6,749 nt of DNA from CAYPOY01 sp964412395 (GTDB lineage Bacteria; Chloroflexota; Anaerolineae; B4-G1), in assembly GCA_964412395.1 (NCBI GenBank), contig CAYPOY010000294.1:1-6749 (forward strand). The letters run 5' to 3'. Positions within the stretch are counted from its first letter, which is position 1. Each line of letters begins with the position of its first letter. This document shows positions 1 through 6,478 of this stretch, piece after piece. The notes under the pieces were generated by a model. The model did no database searches. It was not told the DNA's origin and saw nothing but the letters and a program-made list of their open reading frames with translations. A program made the translations under genes and the position numbers.

Positions 1-133
1 TACGTTGGGTATCCACGAGGGATGCCCCTACGTTGGGTATCCACGAGGGATGCCCGTACGTTGGGTATCCACGAGGGATGCCCGTACGTTGGGCATCCAC
101 GAGGGATGCCCCTACGTTGGCACGGAGGTGCCC
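1..133. repeat. Array of 28-bp hairpin repeats, four copies plus a decayed fifth
   Basis: Four head-to-tail units of exactly 28 bp lie at 1-28, 29-56, 57-84 and 85-112, with no spacers. They differ only at the last base (C or G) and at one stem base (T in units 1-3, C in unit 4). Each begins TACGTTGGG and contains an inverted repeat. In unit 4 the arms are GGGCATCC (91-98) and GGATGCCC (104-111) around the loop ACGAG. The T variant still pairs in RNA through G-U. A fifth copy (113-133) keeps TACGTTGG, loses several bases and ends in GTGCCC. The array touches the window edge and probably continues to the left. A 28-bp period is not a multiple of three, so the reading frame of gcvPA changes from unit to unit when extended back through it, and the array is not coding. 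It resembles the short dispersed palindromic repeats common in Chloroflexota and some other GC-rich genomes; that family assignment is from memory. Confidence 0.93.
119..132 (+). promoter_or_regulatory. Ribosome binding site of gcvPA inside a small hairpin loop
   Basis: The Shine-Dalgarno sequence GGAGG (124-128) lies 8 nt before the ATG at 137 and fixes that ATG as the start. The same bases form a short stem: GGCAC (119-123) pairs with GTGCC (128-132), leaving GGAG as the four-base loop. This small hairpin is what remains of the stem of the fifth, shortened repeat copy. The bases and pairing are seen directly. Any effect on translation is inference; a 5-bp stem with the SD in the loop may either present or partly mask it. 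Confidence 0.7.
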
Positions 134-136
134 ATT

Positions 137-1480
137 ATGCCATACATTCCTCATTCCGATAAGGACCGGGAGGCCATGCTGGTTGCCATTGGCGTCCGGT
201 CCATCGAAGAATTGTTCGAGGACGTGCCGGAGCACGTCCGCTTTCCCGGGCTGGATCTGCCCCCTGCTTTTTCGGAGATGGAAGCTCGCTGGGAACTGGA
301 GATGTTGGCCGAGGCCAACTTTACCACCGCCGACGGTCCTTGCTTCCTGGGGGCAGGGGCCTACCGCCACTTCGTCCCCGCCGTGGTAGACGCCGTCCTG
401 CGCCGAGGGGAGTTCTACACCGCCTATACCCCCTATCAGCCGGAGATCAGCCAGGGGACCCTACAGGCCATCTTCGAGTACCAGACGATGATCTGCAACC
501 TCACTGGCATGGAGGTCTCCAATGCCTCCCACTACGACGGTGCCACCGCCACCGCCGAGGCGGTTGTCACTGCCATCAACGTCCACCGCCTGAAACGGCG
601 TAAGGTGGTCTTATCCCCCTTCATCCACCCCGAGTACCGGGCTGTGGTGCGTACCTACACCCAGGGGATGAGGCTGACGGTGGTGGGGGATGAGAACGGC
701 GGTGAGAACAGCGGATCAGCAGGATTAATGGATTTGCTCGATGAGGACACGGCCTGCCTCATCGTTCAGTATCCTGACTTTCTGGGCCGCGTCAAGGATT
801 TGAGCGGTCTGGCCGAAGCGGCGCACGCGGTCGGCGCGCTCCTGGTCGTCGTGGCCGACCCCATCGCCCTGGGGCTCCTGAAGCCCCCTGGACTGTTTGG
901 GGCGGACATCGTGGTGGGCGAAGGGCAGGGGATGGGCGCCGGACTCAACTTCGGCGGGCCGTACCTGGGCTTCTTCGCCACCCGTAGGAAGTACGTGCGC
1001 AAGATGGCTGGCCGGCTGGCGGGCCAGACGGTGGATGCTGAGGGGAACCGGGGCTTTGTCCTTACCCTTTCCACCCGCGAGCAGCACATCCGCCGGGAGA
1101 AAGCCAGCTCCAATATCTGTACCAACCAGGGCTTGGTGGTGCTGGCGGCAGCAGTCTACATGGCCGCTTTGGGCCGCTGCGGGATGCGCCAGGTGGCGGA
1201 GTTGTGCTACCACAAGGCCCACTATGCACAACAACGGATTGCAGAAATCAACGGGTTCTCCACCATGGACGATGAGCCTTTCTTCAAGGAGTTCGTGGTT
1301 CGCTGTCCCCGGCCGGTGAAAGAGATCAACGACCATTTGCTGGATGAGTGGGGGATCATCGGCGGCTACGATTTGGGGCGGAACTATCCCCATTTGAAGG
1401 ATCACATGCTCCTGTGCGTGACGGAGATGAACCCCCGCGAGGAGATTGACCTGCTGGTTGAGGCACTGAAGGCAGAGTGA
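137..1480 (+). CDS. gcvPA: Glycine dehydrogenase (decarboxylating) subunit 1, P-protein alpha
   Basis: One of the two subunits of bacterial two-part glycine decarboxylase. With GcvPB it decarboxylates glycine in a PLP-dependent reaction and transfers the aminomethyl group to the lipoyl arm of H-protein in the cytoplasm. The 447-residue length is normal for the family. Hallmarks are FLGAGAYRH (residues 70-78), the following segments TAYTPYQPEISQG and ASHYDGATATAEA, and REQHIRREKASSNICTNQ (about 314-331). The PLP lysine is expected in GcvPB, not here. I chose the ATG at 137 because MPYIPHSDKDREAML is the usual start of the family and GGAGG stands 8 nt before it. The frame stays open back to position 5, but those 44 codons are repeat DNA. 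gcvPB starts 15 nt after the stop, so the two are almost certainly co-transcribed. No promoter is visible in the 136 bases upstream, so it or further operon genes (perhaps gcvH) lie to the left. Confidence 0.96.
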   Translation: MPYIPHSDKDREAMLVAIGVRSIEELFEDVPEHVRFPGLDLPPAFSEMEARWELEMLAEANFTTADGPCFLGAGAYRHFVPAVVDAVLRRGEFYTAYTPYQPEISQGTLQAIFEYQTMICNLTGMEVSNASHYDGATATAEAVVTAINVHRLKRRKVVLSPFIHPEYRAVVRTYTQGMRLTVVGDENGGENSGSAGLMDLLDEDTACLIVQYPDFLGRVKDLSGLAEAAHAVGALLVVVADPIALGLLKPPGLFGADIVVGEGQGMGAGLNFGGPYLGFFATRRKYVRKMAGRLAGQTVDAEGNRGFVLTLSTREQHIRREKASSNICTNQGLVVLAAAVYMAALGRCGMRQVAELCYHKAHYAQQRIAEINGFSTMDDEPFFKEFVVRCPRPVKEINDHLLDEWGIIGGYDLGRNYPHLKDHMLLCVTEMNPREEIDLLVEALKAE

Positions 1481-1495
1481 TGGAGGAAAGGTGTG

Positions 1496-2965
1496 ATGAG
1501 TGAATCATTGATCTACGAACTCTCCCGTACCGGTCGTTGCGCGACTGTGCTGCCGGAGTCAGACGTGCCACTCGCCGGTCTGCCTGAGGGGCTAGTGCGG
1601 GAGGACTTGCTGCTGCCGGAGGTGAGCGAATCGGACCTGGTCCGCCACTATACTCATCTTTCTCAGATGAACTATGGAGTGGACGTCGGCTTCTATCCGC
1701 TCGGCTCCTGTACGATGAAGTACAACCCCAAGATCAACGAGGAGGTGGCTCGCCTGCCCGGCTTCGCCCATCTCCATCCCTATCAGGATGAGGAGACGGT
1801 GCAGGGGGCGCTTTTCTTGATGTACTACTTGCAGGAGTTCCTCAAGGAGATCGGCGGGTTCGCAGCGGTCAGTTTGCAGCCGGCGGCAGGAGCCCACGGC
1901 GAGTTTACTGGCGTGCTGATGATGCGTGCCTACCACCTGGACCGGGGCGACACCGAGCGGAATGTGGTTCTGGTCCCGGACTCGGCTCACGGCACCAACC
2001 CGGCCACTACGACGATGAGCGGCCTGCGAGTGGTGGAGATTCCCTCCGACGCGCGGGGCAACGTGGGCTTGGGGGCGTTGGAGGTAGCCTGCAGGGAGCA
2101 CAGCAACCATCTGGTCGGTATGATGCTGACCAACCCGAACACGCTGGGGCTGTTTGACGAACACGTGGAGGAGATCACCGGTCTGGTGCACGAGCACGGG
2201 GGGCTGATGTACGGCGACGGGGCGAACATGAACGCTCTGCTGGGCATCGCCCGCCCCGGCGACCTGGGCTTCGACGTCCTCCACTATAACCTGCACAAGA
2301 CCTTCAGCACCCCTCACGGTGGCGGAGGGCCCGGCTCCGGGCCGGTCGGTGCGGCTCCTTCCCTGGCCGATTTCCTGCCCGGCCCCATCGTGTCGGTGGA
2401 TGCCGAGCGGTCGGACGACGAGGCGGAGTTCTACACGTTCGTGAACCCGCCCAAGTCCATCGGCCGGGTGAAGGCCTTCTACGGTCACTTTGGTGTGTTG
2501 GTGAAGGCTTACACCTACATCCGTATGCTGGGACCGGACGGGCTGCGGCGGGCGTCGGAGCACGCGGTGCTCAATGCCAACTACCTGATGAACCAGGTCA
2601 AGGACACCTACCGGGTGCCCTACGACCGCACCTGCATGCACGAGTTCGTCCTGGCCGGTCCGCCCAAGGACGTGCAGGCCAGCGGCGTGCACACGATGGA
2701 CGTGGCCAAGCGGTTGATGGATTTTGGCTTCCATCCGCCCACGGTCTATTTCCCCTTGATCGTCCACGAGGCGCTGATGATCGAGCCGACGGAGACGGAG
2801 AGCAAGGAGACGCTAGATGCCTTTGCCGAGGCGCTGCTGCGCATCGCCGAGGAGGCCCGCACGGACCCCGACTTGCTGCACCAGGCACCCTACAACGCTC
2901 CGGTGCGCCGGCTGGACGAGGTGTGGGCGGCCAAGGAGTTGATCCTGCGCTGGGAGCCGGAGTAG
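1496..2965 (+). CDS. gcvPB: Glycine dehydrogenase (decarboxylating) subunit 2, P-protein beta
   Basis: The PLP-binding half of glycine decarboxylase, working as a complex with GcvPA. The Schiff-base lysine is K268 in HYNLHKTFSTPHGGGGPG. Other family signatures are MNYGVDVGFYPLGSCTMKYNP (ending near residue 77) and SAHGTNPATTTMSG (H165-G166-T167-N168-P169). The 489-residue length is normal and the frame is intact, ending at TAG 2963-2965. Two adjacent in-frame starts exist, GTG at 1493 and ATG at 1496. GGAGG (1482-1486) is 6 nt from the GTG and 9 nt from the ATG. I prefer ATG, but the choice changes only one residue. The gene is the last of its operon: a strong hairpin terminator follows 33 nt after the stop, and the next gene runs towards it. 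No oddity in motifs or base composition was seen. Confidence 0.97.
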   Translation: MSESLIYELSRTGRCATVLPESDVPLAGLPEGLVREDLLLPEVSESDLVRHYTHLSQMNYGVDVGFYPLGSCTMKYNPKINEEVARLPGFAHLHPYQDEETVQGALFLMYYLQEFLKEIGGFAAVSLQPAAGAHGEFTGVLMMRAYHLDRGDTERNVVLVPDSAHGTNPATTTMSGLRVVEIPSDARGNVGLGALEVACREHSNHLVGMMLTNPNTLGLFDEHVEEITGLVHEHGGLMYGDGANMNALLGIARPGDLGFDVLHYNLHKTFSTPHGGGGPGSGPVGAAPSLADFLPGPIVSVDAERSDDEAEFYTFVNPPKSIGRVKAFYGHFGVLVKAYTYIRMLGPDGLRRASEHAVLNANYLMNQVKDTYRVPYDRTCMHEFVLAGPPKDVQASGVHTMDVAKRLMDFGFHPPTVYFPLIVHEALMIEPTETESKETLDAFAEALLRIAEEARTDPDLLHQAPYNAPVRRLDEVWAAKELILRWEPE

Positions 2966-2998
2966 AGGTACTGGCAGATTGCATGTCGTCAAAGCACG

Positions 2999-3031
2999 AA
3001 AAGCCTGTCCCCCTGCGGGACAGGCTTTTTT
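2999..3031 (+). terminator. Intrinsic terminator between convergent genes, probably bidirectional
   Basis: A perfect 9-bp stem, GCCTGTCCC (3003-3011) with GGGACAGGC (3017-3025), has the five-base loop CCTGC. Six T (3026-3031) follow on the + strand and four A (2999-3002) precede, which extend the pairing. Read on the - strand, the same hairpin is followed by four U, so it can also end the leftward glyA-gcvT transcript, whose stop codon lies 67 nt away. Termination of gcvPB should be the stronger direction because its U tract is longer. The bases from 3032 to 3097 show nothing else. Confidence 0.92.
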
Positions 3032-3097
3032 GTACGTTCATCCTCATCCGTTGTTCCTTCGGCGGTGACCTGACCTCCACCGACGTCTATCAAGACA

Positions 3098-6000
3098 CTA
3101 CCGCCCGCGTCTCATAAACCGGCTCACCACCGTCGCTTCGTTGTGCATCACCAGCCGGTCGCCCATCTCCAGTTCCTCGTAAGGCTTCTCCCACGCCTCG
3201 CGGGTGGGGTGCGGGAAGATGTTGATCTCGGTTCCCTTTTCGGCGTGACGTTGGTCAACGTAGGCTAACCCCACCAGGTAGCCCTTTGTGTCCATCGCGC
3301 ACGAGGTCACCTGGCCGATGACGCGCCCGTGACTCTCAGTCACTACGTCCTCCTGCTTGGGGACGCGCACTCCCTTCTCCTCGATGCGGAAGCGGGTCAC
3401 GGTCATCTTGCGCTGCCGGGTATGCTCGATGGTTGCCCGTCGCCCGATGAAGAATGGCTTGTGTAATTTGACGTAGCCCGCGAAACCTGCGTCGTCGGGG
3501 CGCAGGTCCAGCGGGCCTGCCAGCTCGTGGCCGTAGAGCGGCAACCCGGCCTCGATGCGCAGGCTGTCACGGGCTCCCAGCCCGATGGGCCGTAGCCCGA
3601 AGGGGATGCCGACCTCCAGCAACTGCTCCCACAGCGTGCCCAGCACATCGGGGTGGACAAAGATCTCAAACCCCATCTGCTCGCCGGTATAGCCGGTGCG
3701 GGCGATGATCAGGTCGAAGACGCCTCCCGGAGCTCGTTCGGACGGGACCTGGGCCTCCATCACCTCGGTTCGCTTCAGCGCCAGCATCTGCCCCCGTATC
3801 TCGGCAACGGCACTGGAGGGTGGGGCACTGTCGAGAAGGGCGAGCAGGATATCGCGAGAACGGGGACCCTGGAGGGCCAGGTCTGTCAGCCAGGCGTAGC
3901 TCTCGCGGGGGTCGTGCAGGTCCCGCAGTTCGGCCTGGAAACTGGCCTGCACCCAGGGCCGCAGGTCGTCTATCCGCACTGCCCGATCGTTCACCGCCTG
4001 CAGCCAGGCCCAGTCCTTCTCCGTGTTGGCGGCGTTGACGACCACCAGGTAGTGGGAGGGGCTGAGCATATAGATCATCATGTCGTCTATGACCCGTCCA
4101 TCAGGGGCCAGGAGGTATGAATACTGCGATTCGCCAGGCCGGAGGCTGTTCACGTCATTGGTGGTCACCAGGTTGAGGAGGTAGGCGGCGTGGGGCCCGC
4201 TCGCCTCCAGAAGCCCCATGTGGGAGACGTCGAAGAGACCAGCCGCGCCCCGCACTGCCCGGTGCTCGTCGCCGATGGAGGTGTACCACAGCGGCATCTC
4301 CCACCCGGCGAAGGGGGCCATCTTTGCCCCGTGCTGCGCGTGCCAGTCGAAGAGAGGGGTGCGGCGCTGATCTCTCTCCTGGCCTCTCCCCCGGCCCCTC
4401 CCCGAAGCGGGGAGGGGGGTGTCTGGCTGACCTCTCCCCTGGCCCGTCCCCGAAGCGGGGAGGGGGGCGAAGGGTGGAAGCGGCTCCCCGGCGGGGTTGG
4501 CGTAGCCAGGGGCGGAGAGGCCGATGAAGTAGGGTTTGTGGGAGAGCGGCGGTGTGAAGTCATCATGGGGCGCACCGGCCTGGAAGAGCCGGTGCTGGGT
4601 TGCTGCCCGCTCCAACACCGCCTGTTCCACGGCGGTGTCGGCCGCACCCAGATCGCGCACGACGACCGGCCCTGGCAGTTTGGCCCACAGGTCGGCATCG
4701 TCGAAACGCACGTAGCCGTCGGAGAGGTGTCGTAGCCAGGCGATGACCCGCTGTGCCCGGTCGGCCGGTACGATCAGCCGGTAGCGGTTGTGGCCAAAGC
4801 CGGGTCGCTGGACGAGGGCCGGGCTCATCACCCGCCCGTCTCGCTCCAGGAGTGTCACTGCCTGCCACTCTCCCTGTTTGAGGTCGGCGATGTCCATCGG
4901 TGTGATCTGCTCGGTGAAGGCGGCAGCCAGGTTCCCCTCCACCTCGATCAGCCCGTACTGTCCCTCTCGCTGGCGCAGTTCCGGCACCAGGCAGTGGTGG
5001 GGATAGTCGCTGCACGGGACCTCGAAGTCAATCCCGGCCCGCCTGGCCAGTTCGGCCACTTCGACGCGCAGTTCCTCCAGCACGTCGAAGTCTACCTTGC
5101 CCCGGTAGACTGGCCCGCGCACGCCGGTATAGGTGAATGGCTCAGTGGCTTTCGTTGCGCGGGAGATGACGCTGGCGATTTGATCCATCTCCGGCTCCCG
5201 GAGGCCACGTTGGGTGACCCAGGGGGTGCCCAGACGGATACCGCTGGGATAGGCGGCCGTTTTGTCGCCGGGGATGGTGTTCTTGTTGACGACGATGCCT
5301 GCCAGGTCGAGGATAGCAGCCGTGACGCCGCCCATCAGCGGGGTGCCATCTCGTCCCTGTATCGTCTTGCAATCGAGGAGCAGCAGGTGGGTCTCGGTGC
5401 CGCCGCAGGGGACGCGCAGGTCGTGCGCGGTGAGCGCGCGGGCGAGGGCCGTGGCGTTGGCCACGATCTGGTGCTGGAGACAGCGGAACTGCTCCGTCTG
5501 GGCCAGGTGAAAGGCGACGGCCATTGCTGCGAACTTGTTGACGTGGGGGCCGCCCTGGAGGCCGGGGAAGACGGCGTGGTCAATCTTCCATGCCAGGCCA
5601 GGGTTGGTGGTGAGGATGCAGGCTCCTCGTGGGCCGCAGAGCGTCTTGTGGGTGGTGAAGGTGACGATGTCGGCGTACCCCAGTGGGGTGGGGAACGCGC
5701 CGGCGATGACCATGCCGGCTACATGGGCGACGTCGGCCAGGAGGTAGGCCCCTACCCGGTCGGCGATCTGGCGGAACTTGGCCCAATTGGGAAGGCGCGG
5801 GTAGGAGGTGTAGCCAGCGATGATCAGTTTAGGTCGGTGCTCCAGCGCCAGTTCCTCGATTTCGTCGTAATCCAACAACTCCGTATGCTCGTTGACGTGG
5901 TAGGAGATGACGTTGTACAGTTTACCTGACAGGTTAACCGGGCTGCCGTGCGTCAGGTGGCCGCCGTGAGCCAGCGCTAACCCCGCGATGGTGTCACCTG

Positions 6001-6448
6001 GCTTCAGCAGTGCCTGCTGGACGGCGACGTTGGCCGGCGCGCCGGAGAGGGGCTGGACATTGACATAGATCTGGTCGGCGGGGACCTCGTCGGTAGCGAA
6101 GGCCTCGGCGCATCTCCGGCGGGCCAAGGACTCGATCACGTCGGCATATTCTACGCCCCGGTAGTAGCGCTGGTCGCCGTAGCGGCGATAGTAGGCCAGA
6201 TGGTGTTCGTAGTCCAGAATCTCGTCCTCGGTCAGCCAGCGGGTCTCTGGGTTGGGGTAGCCCTCGGCGTAGATGTTCATCAGCGCCGAACCAAGCGCCT
6301 CCCGCACCGCCCACGGCGCACTGCTCTCCGAGGGGATCATGATCAGCTTGCGGGCCTGGCGTTCTTTCTCCAGGTCAATCAGTCCGGCAACGGCCGGATC
6401 GAGCGCGGACAGGTCGCCGCGAAAGAGAAAATCATCATGTGCAGACAT
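3098..6448 (-). CDS. glyA-gcvT: Fused serine hydroxymethyltransferase / degenerate GcvT module / aminomethyltransferase
   Basis: One open frame of 1116 residues. Residues 1 to about 485 are SHMT (serine + THF to glycine + methylene-THF, reversible, PLP). The PLP lysine is K268 in TFTTHKTLCGPRG, D239 and H242 sit in ADVAHVAG, and R405 in GIRLGTPW is the expected substrate-carboxylate arginine. About 28 extra residues (66-93) separate AEGYP from RYYRGVEY, which are nearly adjacent in standard SHMT. Residues about 488-600 resemble the GcvT N-terminal half without its catalytic Asp pair. Residues 661-690 are a Gly/Arg-rich linker made of DNA repeats. Residues about 697-1116 are GcvT: APFAGWEMP, GLFDVSHMG, GRVIDD (D788, D789), ARTGYTGE, GLGARDSLRIEAGLPLYGHE. 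GcvT takes the aminomethyl group from H-protein, releases ammonia and makes methylene-THF. It is somewhat longer than usual, with extra residues near its C-terminus. ATG at 6448 has GGAGG (cctcc at 6454-6458) 5 nt upstream. All active-site motifs of both enzymes appear intact. The fusion is seen directly; substrate channelling is inference. Confidence 0.94.
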   Translation of the reverse strand: MSAHDDFLFRGDLSALDPAVAGLIDLEKERQARKLIMIPSESSAPWAVREALGSALMNIYAEGYPNPETRWLTEDEILDYEHHLAYYRRYGDQRYYRGVEYADVIESLARRRCAEAFATDEVPADQIYVNVQPLSGAPANVAVQQALLKPGDTIAGLALAHGGHLTHGSPVNLSGKLYNVISYHVNEHTELLDYDEIEELALEHRPKLIIAGYTSYPRLPNWAKFRQIADRVGAYLLADVAHVAGMVIAGAFPTPLGYADIVTFTTHKTLCGPRGACILTTNPGLAWKIDHAVFPGLQGGPHVNKFAAMAVAFHLAQTEQFRCLQHQIVANATALARALTAHDLRVPCGGTETHLLLLDCKTIQGRDGTPLMGGVTAAILDLAGIVVNKNTIPGDKTAAYPSGIRLGTPWVTQRGLREPEMDQIASVISRATKATEPFTYTGVRGPVYRGKVDFDVLEELRVEVAELARRAGIDFEVPCSDYPHHCLVPELRQREGQYGLIEVEGNLAAAFTEQITPMDIADLKQGEWQAVTLLERDGRVMSPALVQRPGFGHNRYRLIVPADRAQRVIAWLRHLSDGYVRFDDADLWAKLPGPVVVRDLGAADTAVEQAVLERAATQHRLFQAGAPHDDFTPPLSHKPYFIGLSAPGYANPAGEPLPPFAPLPASGTGQGRGQPDTPLPASGRGRGRGQERDQRRTPLFDWHAQHGAKMAPFAGWEMPLWYTSIGDEHRAVRGAAGLFDVSHMGLLEASGPHAAYLLNLVTTNDVNSLRPGESQYSYLLAPDGRVIDDMMIYMLSPSHYLVVVNAANTEKDWAWLQAVNDRAVRIDDLRPWVQASFQAELRDLHDPRESYAWLTDLALQGPRSRDILLALLDSAPPSSAVAEIRGQMLALKRTEVMEAQVPSERAPGGVFDLIIARTGYTGEQMGFEIFVHPDVLGTLWEQLLEVGIPFGLRPIGLGARDSLRIEAGLPLYGHELAGPLDLRPDDAGFAGYVKLHKPFFIGRRATIEHTRQRKMTVTRFRIEEKGVRVPKQEDVVTESHGRVIGQVTSCAMDTKGYLVGLAYVDQRHAEKGTEINIFPHPTREAWEKPYEELEMGDRLVMHNEATVVSRFMRRGR
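4383..4467. repeat. Two copies of a GC-rich palindromic repeat encoding the interdomain linker
   Basis: Two 37-bp copies, 4383-4419 and 4431-4467, differ at only two positions and lie 48 bp apart, exactly 16 codons. Each holds a hairpin. In the first, CCCCTCCCC (4395-4403) pairs with GGGGAGGGG (4409-4417) around GAAGC. The second has the same shape with one mismatch. A weaker partial match to the left flank is seen at 4367-4384. Read on the - strand in the frame of the fusion gene they give PLPASGTGQGRG and PLPASGRGRGRG (about residues 661-690), between the middle module and GcvT. Repeats with the CCCCGAAGCGGGG core occur between genes in many GC-rich bacterial genomes; here the element sits inside a gene and keeps the frame. 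Confidence 0.9.
4649..4987 (-). other. Degenerate GcvT N-terminal module inside the fusion protein
   Basis: This stretch encodes residues 488-600 of the fusion. Residues 499-541 align without gaps to residues 745-787 of the GcvT domain of the same protein, 18 of 43 identical by hand count, including shared GEWQ/GESQ and DGRV. After a small length difference the match resumes: AWL at 570-572, D577 and VRFDD at 580-584 correspond to AWL at 814-816, D821 and VRIDD at 824-828. At the place of the catalytic D788-D789 this module has S542-P543, so I expect it to lack aminomethyltransferase activity. The segment HKPYFIG (637-643) further on echoes HKPFFIG (996-1002) at the start of the GcvT C-terminal part, which hints at a once larger copy with an internal loss. 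It may serve as a folate-binding or spacing domain. Confidence 0.75.
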
Positions 6449-6478
6449 AATCGCCTCCAGAATGGCATTTGGAAAGTT

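Noticed and set aside
1..133. CRISPR array
   Set aside because: The 28-bp units are contiguous with no spacers between them, and no cas gene is present in the window.
725..1405. Open frame of 226 codons on the - strand opposite gcvPA
   Set aside because: It lies entirely within the conserved gcvPA sequence, with no motifs and no reason to be a gene.
1592..2767. Long open frame of 391 codons on the - strand opposite gcvPB
   Set aside because: It is fully antisense to a clearly conserved gene, shows no recognisable motif, and such open antisense frames are usual in GC-rich coding DNA.
2923..3117. Small + strand gene over the terminator
   Set aside because: This open frame overlaps the end of gcvPB and runs through the terminator hairpin, with no family motif; it is a chance frame.
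4368..4500. Frameshift or assembly error in the repeat-rich linker
   Set aside because: The frame is continuous from the SHMT start to the GcvT stop, and the repeat period of 48 bp preserves it. Long reads could still settle the copy number.
4790..5929. Open frame of 379 codons on the + strand opposite the SHMT part
   Set aside because: It is antisense to SHMT, whose motifs are unmistakable, and its product (rich in G, V, D, Q, L) looks like a reversed-complement shadow.
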